NCBI RefSeq assembly: GCF_000802235.1
Contig: NZ_JTDL01000118.1
Span: 1 to 43,171, forward strand
Length of the DNA stretch: 43,171 nucleotides
Direction of reading: 5' to 3'
Origin: Sinomonas humi
GTDB taxonomy: Bacteria > Actinomycetota > Actinomycetes > Actinomycetales > Micrococcaceae
Of the stretch, positions 31,234 through 40,001 are shown one piece after another (the stretch's first letter is position 1; each line of letters opens with the position of its first letter). The translations under genes and the position numbers were made by a program. Under the pieces are notes generated by a model. That model had not been told where the DNA came from and made no database searches. It saw only the letters and a list, made by a program, of their open reading frames with translations.

Positions 31234-32727
31234 TTGAGCGAGTCCAACGGAACCAAGAACCAGAACATGGTCGCGGACGTCATCGTGGTCGGCGGAGGCA
31301 ACGCCGCCTTCACGGCCGCGCACGCAGCGGCCGTGCGCGGCCGGAAGGTCCTGTTGCTGGAGAAGGCTCCGCGGGAGCTCTTCGGCGGCAACAGCTATTA
31401 CACGGCCGGCGCCACCCGCATTGCCCACGAGGGCCTGGATGACCTGACGGACTTCATCGAACCCGACGAACGGCACGCGCTCACAGAGGTCCCGCCCTAC
31501 ACGCCGGAGGACTACGCCCGGGACATGGAGAAGGTCACGGGCGGCCGCAACGACCCCGACTTGACTCAGGCGCTGGTCAACGAGGCCGGCCCCGGGCTGC
31601 GGTGGCTGAACTCGCTCGGCCTGAAGTACCGGCTGATGTACGAGCGCCAGGCCTACGAGCGCCACGATGGCACCTACCTCTTCTGGGGCGGTCTGCACGT
31701 CGGGAACGTCGGCGGCGGCGAAGGCCTCATGCATGATCACGTCAAGGTCGCCGAGCGGCTCGGCACAGAGGTCCGCTACGGCCAGGACGTCTTCGACCTC
31801 ATCGTCCAGGAGGGGACCGTCAGGGGAGTGAAGGCTCGGCAGCACGACGGCACCGTCCACGAGCTGCGCGCAGAATCCGTGGTCCTGGCCGCCGGCGGCT
31901 TCGAAGCGAACCGGGAACTGCGCCGTGAGCACCTTGGCCCCGGCTGGGAGAACGCCAAGGTCCGGGGCACGCCCTTCAACACTGGCCAGATGCTCATGGC
32001 CGCCCTCGAACTCGGAGCGGCCAAGGGCGGGGACTGGGCATCCTGCCATTCCACCCAGTGGGACGCCTTCACCCCGGGGAACGAATCGAACCGGGAGCTG
32101 ACCAACAGGCTCACGCGGCAGAGCTATCCGCTCGGCATCATCGTCAACAGCGGTGGGGAGCGGTTCGTGGACGAGGGAGAGGACTTCAGGAACTACACGT
32201 ACGCGAAGTTCGGCAGGAACATCCTTGAGCAGCCCGGCTCGATCGCCTACCAGATCTTCGACGCCGGCCTGCGCCCGATGCTGCGCGCCGAGGAATACGA
32301 GATGCCCGGAGTCTCCGTCGAGACCGCTGACAACGTCGAGGAGCTCGCCGAGCGGATCGGGGTGGACCCGGAGGCACTCGCGAAGACCGTCAACGACTAC
32401 AACAACTCCATCGACCCCTCGATCCCCTTCGACCCGAACGTCAAGGACGGGAGGAAAGCGAAGACGACGCCGGTGAAGAGCAACTGGGCGACGCCCTTGG
32501 CGGCTGGTCCCTTCTACGCGTACCCAGTCACCTGCGGCATCACGTTCACCTTCGGGGGCCTGAAGTCTGACGCCCACGGGCGCGTCCTCGACACCGCCGG
32601 CGAGCAAATCCCAGGCCTCTACGTGTGCGGGGAGATGCTCGGCGGCCTCTTCGCGGGCAACTACCCCGGAGGCTCGGGACTCGCGGCAGGAGTCGTCTTC
32701 GGCCGCAGGGCAGGCTCGATCGCCTGA
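31234..32727 (+). CDS. tcuA: FAD-dependent dehydrogenase, TcuA (tricarballylate dehydrogenase)-like
   Basis: A 497-residue flavoprotein of the fumarate reductase/succinate dehydrogenase flavoprotein family. VADVIVVGGGNAAFTAAHAA (about 12-31) is the FAD-binding Rossmann motif; GGNSYYTAGATRIA (about 50-63) and CGITFTFGGLKSDAHGRVLD (C-terminal) match TcuA. TcuA oxidises tricarballylate to cis-aconitate, feeding the citrate cycle. The electron-transfer partner TcuB is not encoded here. TTG start at 31234; a weak GAAAGG lies upstream. Other substrates, such as unsaturated acids for reduction, cannot be excluded. Confidence 0.8.
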   Translation: MSESNGTKNQNMVADVIVVGGGNAAFTAAHAAAVRGRKVLLLEKAPRELFGGNSYYTAGATRIAHEGLDDLTDFIEPDERHALTEVPPYTPEDYARDMEKVTGGRNDPDLTQALVNEAGPGLRWLNSLGLKYRLMYERQAYERHDGTYLFWGGLHVGNVGGGEGLMHDHVKVAERLGTEVRYGQDVFDLIVQEGTVRGVKARQHDGTVHELRAESVVLAAGGFEANRELRREHLGPGWENAKVRGTPFNTGQMLMAALELGAAKGGDWASCHSTQWDAFTPGNESNRELTNRLTRQSYPLGIIVNSGGERFVDEGEDFRNYTYAKFGRNILEQPGSIAYQIFDAGLRPMLRAEEYEMPGVSVETADNVEELAERIGVDPEALAKTVNDYNNSIDPSIPFDPNVKDGRKAKTTPVKSNWATPLAAGPFYAYPVTCGITFTFGGLKSDAHGRVLDTAGEQIPGLYVCGEMLGGLFAGNYPGGSGLAAGVVFGRRAGSIA

Positions 32728-32854
32728 ACAAGACTTCCGGCGTCGGCATGCATGGGAAAACTCGCAACAAGCACCTCGAAAGCCGAGGGCCGGCGCCGGA
32801 ACTCCCTTCTCAACGAGCACTGCTCCACACCGTTTCGGGTACAGATACTCCCGA

Positions 32855-34612
32855 CTACCCGATCGTGGTCAGGACGTCGCCCGCGGCCACCGTGTCGCCG
32901 GGGGCGGCGGCATGCTCGCCGAGCGTCCCGGCGCGGTGCGCTTGGACGGTCGTTTCCATCTTCATCGCTTCGACGACGACGACGCCGGCCCCCGCCTCGA
33001 CTGCCTCACCGGGGCTGACGAGCCATTTCACCACGGTGCCGCCCATGCCGGCCGTGAGCGCAGAGGGCGACGACGACGCCGAGCCGCCCGCCGTCGTCGT
33101 CCGCTGCCCATTTGAGGCGGAAGGGGACGCCGTAGCCCCCGCCGCCAAACCGGCGAACAGCGCTTCCGGGACGCCGAGCGTGACCCGCCGCCCGTCGATA
33201 TCGACGGCGAAGGTGCGCCGACCGCCGTCGGGTGCGGCCGCGCTGAACTCCGGGTTCGCGGCGAGCTCTGAGGCGAACTCGGACTCGATCCACGTCGTGT
33301 AGATGCCGAGTTCGTGCTCCGCGGCGAACGCGGGGCTGTCGACGACGGCGCGGTCGAACGGGAGGACCGTCGCGAGGCCGTGGATCTCGAACTCGCGCAG
33401 CGCCCGCCGGGCGCGTCGGAGCGCCTGCTGCCGGTCCGCGCCCCACACGACGAGCTTTGCGAGCAGCGAGTCGAACTGCCCCGGCACCACGGAACCGTCG
33501 CGGACCCCGGAGTCCACGCGCACGCCGGGCCCGCTGGGAGCTGCGAAGCGCGTCACCTTCCCGGGCGACGGCAGGAAGCCGCGTCCCGGATCCTCGGCAT
33601 TGATGCGGAACTCGATTGCGTGGCCGCGCGGTTCGGGGTCCTCGAGGACCGGGAGTTGACCGCCGTCGGCAATGACGAGTTGCGCCGCGACAAGATCCAC
33701 TCCGGAGGTCTCCTCCGTGATCGGGTGCTCGACTTGGAGGCGCGTGTTGACCTCGAGGAAGCTCAGGGTGCCGGTGCGGTCGAGGAGGTACTCGACCGTC
33801 CCCGCGCCGAAGTACCCCGCCTCGCGGCAGATCGCCTTAGCCGATTCGTGGATCCGGGCCCGCTGCTCCAGGGTGAGGAATGGCGCGGGGGCCTCCTCGA
33901 CGAGCTTCTGGTGCCGGCGCTGCAGAGAGCAGTCCCTGGTGCCGACGACGATGACGTTCCCGTGAGTGTCCGCGAGGACCTGGGCCTCGACGTGGCGCGG
34001 CCGGTCGAGGAACTTCTCGACGAAGCACTCCTCACGTCCGAACGCTGCCCGGGACTCGCGCACCGCGGAATCGAAGCTCTCCTCGATCTCGGCCATCGTC
34101 CGGGCGACCTTGAGCCCCCGGCCGCCGCCGCCGAACGCGGCCTTGATCGCGACCGGAAGGCCGTGTTCGCGGGCGAACTCACGCACTTCCTCGGCGCTAG
34201 CCACCGGCCCGTCGCTGCCCGGCGCGAGCGGCGCCCCGGCGCGGACGGCGACTGCGCGGGCGCTGACCTTGTCGCCGAGGAGCCGGATGGTCTCGGGGGA
34301 GGGGCCGATCCACGTGAGGCCCGCGTCGAGGACGGCCTGGGCGAAGGCTGCGTTCTCGGAGAGGAACCCATAGCCGGGGTGCACCGAGTCGGCGCCTGAG
34401 CGCGCGGCGACTGCGAGGATCTTCTCCGCGTCGAGATACGTATCGGCTGGGGACGTCCCGCCGAGCGCGTACGCCTCGCTGCAGGCCGTGACGTGGAGGG
34501 CGTCGGCGTCTTGGTCGGCGTATACAGCGACGCTCTCGAGGCCCGCATCATCGCAGGCTCGGGCCACGCGGACGGCGATCTCGCCGCGGTTGGCGATGAG
34601 GACTTTACGCAT
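32855..34612 (-). CDS. Biotin carboxylase fused to biotin carboxyl carrier protein
   Basis: A 585-residue protein: biotin carboxylase residues 1-445 ([30 protein letters not shown] near 163-176; [17 protein letters not shown] near 291-307), a linker of about 75 residues, then a biotinyl domain with [10 protein letters not shown] (K551 biotinylated). It carboxylates biotin with bicarbonate and ATP. No acyl-CoA carboxyltransferase is near; instead it is the third gene after pxpA-pxpBC. Because PxpB/PxpC are homologous to the carboxyltransferase part of urea carboxylase, it may serve a lactam-carboxylating complex. A propionyl- or acetyl-CoA carboxylase role cannot be ruled out. The 32728-32854 gap to tcuA shows only a CCGGCGCCGG palindrome. 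Confidence 0.88.
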   Translation of the reverse strand: MRKVLIANRGEIAVRVARACDDAGLESVAVYADQDADALHVTACSEAYALGGTSPADTYLDAEKILAVAARSGADSVHPGYGFLSENAAFAQAVLDAGLTWIGPSPETIRLLGDKVSARAVAVRAGAPLAPGSDGPVASAEEVREFAREHGLPVAIKAAFGGGGRGLKVARTMAEIEESFDSAVRESRAAFGREECFVEKFLDRPRHVEAQVLADTHGNVIVVGTRDCSLQRRHQKLVEEAPAPFLTLEQRARIHESAKAICREAGYFGAGTVEYLLDRTGTLSFLEVNTRLQVEHPITEETSGVDLVAAQLVIADGGQLPVLEDPEPRGHAIEFRINAEDPGRGFLPSPGKVTRFAAPSGPGVRVDSGVRDGSVVPGQFDSLLAKLVVWGADRQQALRRARRALREFEIHGLATVLPFDRAVVDSPAFAAEHELGIYTTWIESEFASELAANPEFSAAAPDGGRRTFAVDIDGRRVTLGVPEALFAGLAAGATASPSASNGQRTTTAGGSASSSPSALTAGMGGTVVKWLVSPGEAVEAGAGVVVVEAMKMETTVQAHRAGTLGEHAAAPGDTVAAGDVLTTIG

Positions 34613-34657
34613 CGGTGCTTCCTGTTGGCTGGGTGGAAGGGAGAAGGGCTGAAGCGG

Positions 34658-36343
34658 TCATAGGGGCGGCGCGACCATTTTGAACTGGACGCGCGCACCG
34701 GGCGGGAGCTGGGCGGCGAGGTCGAGGTCCGCGTTCACGACGACGCCGATCACCGGATAGCCCCCGGTCACGGGATGGTCCGCGAGGAAGAGGACGGGCT
34801 GCCCATTCGGCGGGACCTGCACAGACCCGAGCACGGTGCCCTCGCTCTGGAGCTCGCCGTCGCGGGTGCGTTCGAGTTCGGGGCCCGAGAGGCGTAGGCC
34901 CACCCGGCTCGATTGTGGGGTCACGGTCCATTCCTCGGAGAAGAAGACCTCGGCCGAGGCGTCCGTGAACCAATCCTGGCGCGGGCCCGGGACCACGCGC
35001 AGCACGGCCGCGCCTTCGGGCAGCGGCGGCGCCGTCTCGGGGGTTCCGACGACGCTCACGCCGCGCGCCGGAAGGACTCCGAGCTGCGTCCCGGGGCGGA
35101 TGGGCTCGGGGCCGATGCCCGAGAGTGTGTCGGTCGAGCGGCTGCCGAGGATCTCGGGGGCATCGAGCCCGCCGCGGACCGCGACGTAGCTGCGCAGCCC
35201 CGCGGAGGGCGCGCCGAGCGTGAGGGTCTCCCCCGCGAGTAGAGCGAAAGGGGCGTCGAGCGAGGGGCTGCGTTCGACGGCGGGTGGTGACGCGCCGTCG
35301 TCGTCCGCGCACCCAGGCCCGCCGCGGACGATGCTCAGCGGCACGCGCGCGCCGGTGACGGCGAGGACCTGGTCGCGCTCGGCGCGCAGGACGAGCGCGC
35401 CGAACAGCACCTCGAGCACCGCCGCGCCCTCCGGGTTGCCGGCGAGGCGGTTCGCCCGGCGAAGGGACGCGCGGTCCACGGCCCCGGCGGCGCTCACCCC
35501 GAGTGCGGCGAGCCCTGGCCGGCCGAGGTCCTGGAACGTGCTTTGCAGCCCGGGGGAGACGACCACGAGACCGGTATCGGCTGCGGGGGCCGCGGTGCCT
35601 GCGGTCGACGGCGTGGGCGTCGTCGTGCGCTGCTCGCTGGGCTCGGTGAGCCGGGCGCTCTCCCGCACCGGCTCGAAACGCACCCGATCACCCGGCCGGA
35701 TGAGCGCCGGGTTCGGGCGCTCGAGGTCCCACATGACGGCGGACGTGCGGCCGAGGAGCTGCCACCCGCCCGGCGACTCCCGTGGGTACACGGCTGAATA
35801 GGTGCCCGCGATCGCGACGGACCCGGCCGGGACCGCCGTGCGCGGGGACGATCTGCGTGGGACGTCGAGGGCGCCGTCGCCCGCGAGGTACGCGAAGCCC
35901 GGCGCGAAGCCGCCGAACGCCGCGTTCCAGACCTGCCCCGAATGCACAGCGACCACTGCCTCGCGGCTCAGCCCGGTGAGCTGGGCAACCTCGTCGAGGT
36001 CGGCGCCGTCGTACACGGTCTCGATTACTACGAGCTCGCCCTGGCGTTGCGCGCCCGACGTGAGGTCGAGGGTGCGGACGCGCTGAACGATCGCCTCGAG
36101 GGCCTCCGGGGAGTCGGCGGCCACGAGGACCGTGGTTGCGGCTGCGATGACATCGAGCTGGCCCGGGAGCGGCTCGGCATCCAGCTCGCGCGCCAGGCTG
36201 AGGACGGCGTCGAGGGAGGAGAGCTCGATGAGGACGGCGCGGTCGCCGGCGGGGCGGAGGCCGACGACGGCGGGCTCCCGGGGCGCCGATGCCGGGGCGG
36301 CTGGCGCGGCCGGGGGTGGTGCGTCGGTCTGCTTGAGGGCCAT
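34658..36343 (-). CDS. pxpBC: 5-oxoprolinase subunits PxpB and PxpC fused in one protein
   Basis: A 561-residue fusion. Residues about 25-235 are PxpB/KipI (RPAGDRAVLIEL; FGGFAPGFAYLAGD; PRRSSPRTAVPAGSVAIAG). A Thr/Pro/Ala linker leads to PxpC/KipA at about 255-558 (GLQSTFQDLGRPGLAALGVSAAGAVD; YVAVRGGLDAP; ADHPVTGGYPVIG). With PxpA these form the ATP-dependent 5-oxoprolinase that opens pyroglutamate to glutamate. The two halves are also homologous to the carboxyltransferase domain of urea carboxylase. Start ATG 36343 is 2 nt after the pxpA stop. The linker contains copies of the GACGACGACG motif. Confidence 0.9.
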   Translation of the reverse strand: MALKQTDAPPPAAPAAPASAPREPAVVGLRPAGDRAVLIELSSLDAVLSLARELDAEPLPGQLDVIAAATTVLVAADSPEALEAIVQRVRTLDLTSGAQRQGELVVIETVYDGADLDEVAQLTGLSREAVVAVHSGQVWNAAFGGFAPGFAYLAGDGALDVPRRSSPRTAVPAGSVAIAGTYSAVYPRESPGGWQLLGRTSAVMWDLERPNPALIRPGDRVRFEPVRESARLTEPSEQRTTTPTPSTAGTAAPAADTGLVVVSPGLQSTFQDLGRPGLAALGVSAAGAVDRASLRRANRLAGNPEGAAVLEVLFGALVLRAERDQVLAVTGARVPLSIVRGGPGCADDDGASPPAVERSPSLDAPFALLAGETLTLGAPSAGLRSYVAVRGGLDAPEILGSRSTDTLSGIGPEPIRPGTQLGVLPARGVSVVGTPETAPPLPEGAAVLRVVPGPRQDWFTDASAEVFFSEEWTVTPQSSRVGLRLSGPELERTRDGELQSEGTVLGSVQVPPNGQPVLFLADHPVTGGYPVIGVVVNADLDLAAQLPPGARVQFKMVAPPL

Positions 36344-36345
36344 GG

Positions 36346-37131
36346 TTACGCGAAGCTCCGGATCTCGACTCCGGCCTCGGTTATGGCTTCCCTGATGCGG
36401 GCCGCCATAGCGACCGCGCCCGGCGTATCGCCGTGCACACAGATGCTCTCGGCGCGGATCGGGACGATCGTGCCGTCGATCGCTCGGACCTTCCCGTCGA
36501 GGATGCGGAGCACATGCTCGACGATCGCATCCAGATCGTGGAGCACGGAGCCCGGCTCGCGCCGGGACACAAGGGTTCCGTCCGGGTTGTAGGCGCGGTC
36601 GGCGAAAGCCTCGATGACGGGGCGGAGGCCGATCCCCTCGGCGACGCGCTGGATCTCGGAGCCGGGGAGGACGAGGATCGGCAGGTTGGGGTCCACTGCG
36701 TGGACGGCGCGGGCGACGGCCTCAGCCTGGGCTGCGTGGTGGACGATCGTGTTGTAGAGGGCGCCGTGCGGCTTGACGTAGCGGACCTCCGTGCCCGCCG
36801 CGCGGGCAAGGCCCTGCAGGGCGCTGATCTGGTACACCACTTCGTCCGTCAGCTCCCGCGGGTCCATGTCGATGAACCGGCGGCCGAACCCGGCCAGGTC
36901 TCGGTACCCCGGATGCGCGCCCACGGCGATGCCGGCGGCGGCCGCGGCGTCGCACGTCTTGCGGATGTGGTGCGGGTCCCCCGCGTGGAAGCCGCACGCG
37001 ACGTTGGCGCTTGAGACACTCTTGAAGATCGCCGCGTCATCGCCGAACGTCCAGTTGCTGAAGGATTCGCCGACGTCGCTGTTGAGGTCTATTCCTTCGC
37101 GGGCGATTCCTTCGCCGTCGATGCTTGCCAA
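36346..37131 (-). CDS. pxpA: 5-oxoprolinase subunit A (LamB/YcsF family)
   Basis: A 261-residue LamB/YcsF protein. [20 protein letters not shown] (about 13-32) and [17 protein letters not shown] (about 42-59) hold the conserved acidic and histidine residues of the barrel active site; KPHGALYN (about 120) is a further signature. It is the catalytic partner of PxpB/PxpC and first gene of pxpA-pxpBC-carboxylase. The TTG at 37131 is supported by GGAGG 6 nt upstream. A GntR-type operator lies 52-62 nt upstream. Confidence 0.93.
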   Translation of the reverse strand: MASIDGEGIAREGIDLNSDVGESFSNWTFGDDAAIFKSVSSANVACGFHAGDPHHIRKTCDAAAAAGIAVGAHPGYRDLAGFGRRFIDMDPRELTDEVVYQISALQGLARAAGTEVRYVKPHGALYNTIVHHAAQAEAVARAVHAVDPNLPILVLPGSEIQRVAEGIGLRPVIEAFADRAYNPDGTLVSRREPGSVLHDLDAIVEHVLRILDGKVRAIDGTIVPIRAESICVHGDTPGAVAMAARIREAITEAGVEIRSFA

Positions 37132-37182
37132 TGTGACCTCCGTCGCAGATGTGATGCTTCAAGCATGCACGATCGCGGAGGA

Positions 37183-37193
37183 TTGTTCAACAA
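37183..37193. promoter_or_regulatory. Operator TTGTTCAACAA upstream of pxpA
   Basis: The same 11-bp palindrome as at 26500-26510. On the minus strand TTGAAC within it can be a -35, with CATGCT 17 bp downstream as a weak -10, so a bound regulator would block the polymerase. Confidence 0.8.
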
Positions 37194-37208
37194 AATGACC
37201 CCTCTGAT

Positions 37209-37277
37209 GGTCACCTCCCGACGGTTGGCGCCTATCCATTGGTCACATCCCGCGGTGCGCACCGTCGTTAGGTGACC
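37209..37277. repeat. 32-bp-period repeat with one inverted copy, after ligD stop
   Basis: GGTCACCTCCCGACGG at 37209-37224 and a degenerate copy at 37241 are 32 bp apart on the plus strand. A third copy (37261-37277) is inverted and reads in the sense of ligD, whose stop is 14 nt away. The site thus lies between the ligD 3' end and the pxpA promoter. Confidence 0.8.
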
Positions 37278-37290
37278 CTTGGACGGCGGG

Positions 37291-39906
37291 TTACGCCTCC
37301 ACCCTCACGTCCTTCGGCTCCTTGTCCGGCCGCCAGCCCCGCCACACGGGGTGGCGGAGGCGGCCGGCGTCCGTCCATTCGCCGTAGCGGACCTCGCCGA
37401 CAAGCTTCGGCTGGACCCAGTGTGCGTCGAGGGTGTCCTCGCGGGGGATGTCGCCGAATGGCGTCGTCTTGCGCTCGATCCGGTGCAGCTTCTTCGCGAT
37501 CTCGACCAGGTCCCGCTCCGAGAAGCCGGTGCCGACCTTGCCCGCGTAGCGCAGCGCGCCGTCGTCGTCCGGGATTCCCAGGAGCAGGGAGCCGACCGTG
37601 CTTTCCCGGCTGCCCTTCCCCTCGCGCCAGCCCCCGACCACAACTTCCTGCATCCGCTCGTGCTTGATCTTGAGCCACGCGCCCGAGCGCTTGCCCGCCT
37701 CGTAGCGCGCCGAGAGCCGCTTCGCGACGACGCCCTCGAGCCCGTGTTCTGCTGAGGCCTCGAGCACCGAGTCGATGTCGTCGTGGAAGATCGGCGAGAG
37801 CCGCACGTTCTCGGGGAGGCCGCCCTCGGCCACGAGTTCGAGGGCCTCGCGGCGCTCGCGGAACGGCAGGGGAGTGAGGTCGCGTCCCTCGAACTCGAGG
37901 AGGTCGAAGAGCACGATCTGAACGGGGTATTTATGCCGGGCAGCCGCGACATCGGTCGGGTCAGTGAGGCCCATGCGCTGCTGGAGCCGGGAAAACGAGG
38001 GGCGTCCGCGAGAGTCCATCGCGACGATCTCTCCGTCGAGGATGGCCGGCCCGAGCTCGGCGAGACCCCCGAGTTCGGGGTAGGTCCCTGTGGTGTCGAG
38101 GCCGCGCCGGCTGATGAGCTTGAGTTGGTCGCGCGCGTCAACGATCGCGCGGACGCCGTCCCACTTCATCTCGAGGGCCCAGTCGTCGCCGTGGACCAGA
38201 CCGGGTGCGCCGATCTGGGCGAGCATGGGCGACGGCGCCGGGCCGCCTTTCGTGGCCGCGCCTTTTGCAGCCGCGCCTTTTGCAGCCCCGCCTTTCGCAG
38301 CAGCGCCGTCCTGGCCGGGCCGGCGCGAAGTCGCGCCAGCGGCGGGCTTCGCGTCGTCGTGCTCCTCGCCGTCGTGCTCCTCATCGTGCCGCGCGCCCTG
38401 CCGCCAATGGCCCTTCGCCTGGTCCTTCATGAGGTGGATGAGCCAGTTCTTCTGGTCGCCGCCGCTTCCCGTCTGGATGAGCGCGATCCGAACCGGCCTC
38501 CCGTCGGCGATCGAGGCGAGCCCGCCGCCTTCGCGACCGTGCAGGATCACGATGATTTCCTTCTCACGCCACTTTTCGAGCTCATAGGTGCCTGTGTCCC
38601 AGATGAACATGTCCCCGGCGCCGTACTCGCCCTTCGGGATGCTGCCCGAGAACGTGAGGTATTCGATGGGGTGGTCCTCGGTGTGCACGGCGAGGTGGTT
38701 TCGCCCGGTGTCGGACGGGACTCCCTTCGGCAGCGCAAATGAGGCGAGCACGCCCTCGTGTTCGAGCCGCAGGTCCCAGTGGAGTCGGCGCGCGTGGTGC
38801 TCGTGGATCACGAAAGTGTTGCCCTCGCCCGGGGTCGGCGCCTCCATGGGCACGGGCTCCGGGGTCGCGGCAGCGTCGCGCTTCGCGCGGTAGGTGGCGA
38901 GGGAGTCGCTCCCGCCGGTCGCCTTGGTACCCCCCTTGGAAGGCGCGGACGACGGCGCCGCGGGAGCGCCGTCGTCGTCCGCGCCTTTCCTGTGGTCTTC
39001 GGAACTGCGGTCCGCGGTTACGGCGAGCAGCGGGGCGAACAGGTTCCCGTACTTCTCAATGCGCGCAGCCATCTGGTCGTAGCGCACGTGTGCTAGGTCG
39101 GGCGCATCGATCTCGGCCCACGTCCTCGGCGCCGCAACCATCGGCTGGGCGCGTCCGCGCAGGGAATACGGTGCGATGGTCGTCTTCTGCCCGCTGTTCT
39201 GGCTCCAGTCCACGAGCACGCGGCCCTCGCGCAGCGTCTTCTTCTGGTCGCTCACTACGAGGTCGGGATGATCGGCGGCGAGGGAGCGCGCGAGCTCGTG
39301 GGCGACGGCCGAGACCTGTTCCCACGTCTGGCTCATGTCGAGCTTCGCGTAGAGGTGGATTCCCTTGCTCCCGCTCGTCACAGGCACGGTGACCATGCCG
39401 AGGTCGTCGAGGATGGGCTTGATGAGATGCGCGACCTCGACGCATTCCGGCAGACCGGCTCCTGGCCCGGGGTCGAGATCGAGCACGAGCCTGTCGGGGT
39501 TGAGCATCTTGTCGTCGCCTGCAACGCGCCATTGGGGCACGTGGATCTCGAGGGCGGCCATCTGGCCGAGCCAGATGAGGGTCGCGAGGTCGTTGATGAG
39601 GGGATAGGTGTTGGTCGAGTGGCGGTGGTGCAGCGTGACGCGCTTGACCCAGGCCGGAGTGGACTTGTCGAGGTTCTTCTGGAAGAAGACCTCGCCGGGC
39701 TCGTTGCCGGTTCCGACGCCATGCACCCAGCGCTTGCGGGTCGCGGGCCTATCCCGCACGATCGGGATCATGAGCGGCGCGACCAACCGCAGGTAATCCA
39801 GGATCTCCGCCTTGGTGACGCCGGCCTCGGGGTAGAGCACCTTGTCCAGATTGGAGAGGCGGACCTCACGGCCTTCGACCTCGACGATCTCGCGATTCCG
39901 TGCCAT
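37291..39906 (-). CDS. ligD: Multifunctional DNA ligase D (polymerase, 3'-phosphoesterase, ligase)
   Basis: An 871-residue protein in the mycobacterial domain order. Polymerase/primase domain, about 1-300 (LVLDLDPGPGAGLPE with metal-binding Asp; SGSKGIHLY). 3'-phosphoesterase, about 355-510 (FVIHEHHARRLHWDLRL). Ligase, about 575-871 (LEMKWDGVRAIV with the adenylated Lys; KRSGAWLKIKH). It processes and seals double-strand breaks in non-homologous end joining, normally with Ku, which is not in this window. The PE-Lig linker contains acidic-His runs and Ala-Lys-Gly repeats. GGAAAGGTGG precedes the ATG. It is divergent from ligC. Confidence 0.95.
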   Translation of the reverse strand: MARNREIVEVEGREVRLSNLDKVLYPEAGVTKAEILDYLRLVAPLMIPIVRDRPATRKRWVHGVGTGNEPGEVFFQKNLDKSTPAWVKRVTLHHRHSTNTYPLINDLATLIWLGQMAALEIHVPQWRVAGDDKMLNPDRLVLDLDPGPGAGLPECVEVAHLIKPILDDLGMVTVPVTSGSKGIHLYAKLDMSQTWEQVSAVAHELARSLAADHPDLVVSDQKKTLREGRVLVDWSQNSGQKTTIAPYSLRGRAQPMVAAPRTWAEIDAPDLAHVRYDQMAARIEKYGNLFAPLLAVTADRSSEDHRKGADDDGAPAAPSSAPSKGGTKATGGSDSLATYRAKRDAAATPEPVPMEAPTPGEGNTFVIHEHHARRLHWDLRLEHEGVLASFALPKGVPSDTGRNHLAVHTEDHPIEYLTFSGSIPKGEYGAGDMFIWDTGTYELEKWREKEIIVILHGREGGGLASIADGRPVRIALIQTGSGGDQKNWLIHLMKDQAKGHWRQGARHDEEHDGEEHDDAKPAAGATSRRPGQDGAAAKGGAAKGAAAKGAATKGGPAPSPMLAQIGAPGLVHGDDWALEMKWDGVRAIVDARDQLKLISRRGLDTTGTYPELGGLAELGPAILDGEIVAMDSRGRPSFSRLQQRMGLTDPTDVAAARHKYPVQIVLFDLLEFEGRDLTPLPFRERREALELVAEGGLPENVRLSPIFHDDIDSVLEASAEHGLEGVVAKRLSARYEAGKRSGAWLKIKHERMQEVVVGGWREGKGSRESTVGSLLLGIPDDDGALRYAGKVGTGFSERDLVEIAKKLHRIERKTTPFGDIPREDTLDAHWVQPKLVGEVRYGEWTDAGRLRHPVWRGWRPDKEPKDVRVEA
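38243..38305 (-). repeat. 15-bp tandem repeats coding for Ala-Lys-Gly linker in LigD
   Basis: About four imperfect copies of a 15-bp unit (GCGCCTTTTGCAGCC type), giving AAKGG-AAKGA-AAKGA-ATKGG. The unit length is a multiple of three, so slippage keeps the frame. The basic, flexible segment joins the phosphoesterase and ligase domains and could contact DNA. Confidence 0.8.
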
Positions 39907-40001
39907 GCCGCCACCTTTCCACGCGGCGCGGCAGGAGTGAAGGGCTGCCTGAAAACGCCTCCGCCCTGTTTGAATACCCCGAATCGAAGCAGGATATCCG
40001 C

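Noticed and set aside
28417-32727. Gallate/protocatechuate meta-cleavage cluster (PrpF as 4-oxalomesaconate tautomerase with MFS and LysR)
   Set aside because: No ring-cleavage dioxygenase, hydratase or aldolase is present, and the TcuA-like flavoprotein points to tricarboxylates.
31180-32820. 546-residue minus-strand open frame opposite tcuA
   Set aside because: A high-GC shadow frame; the plus strand has clear flavoprotein motifs.
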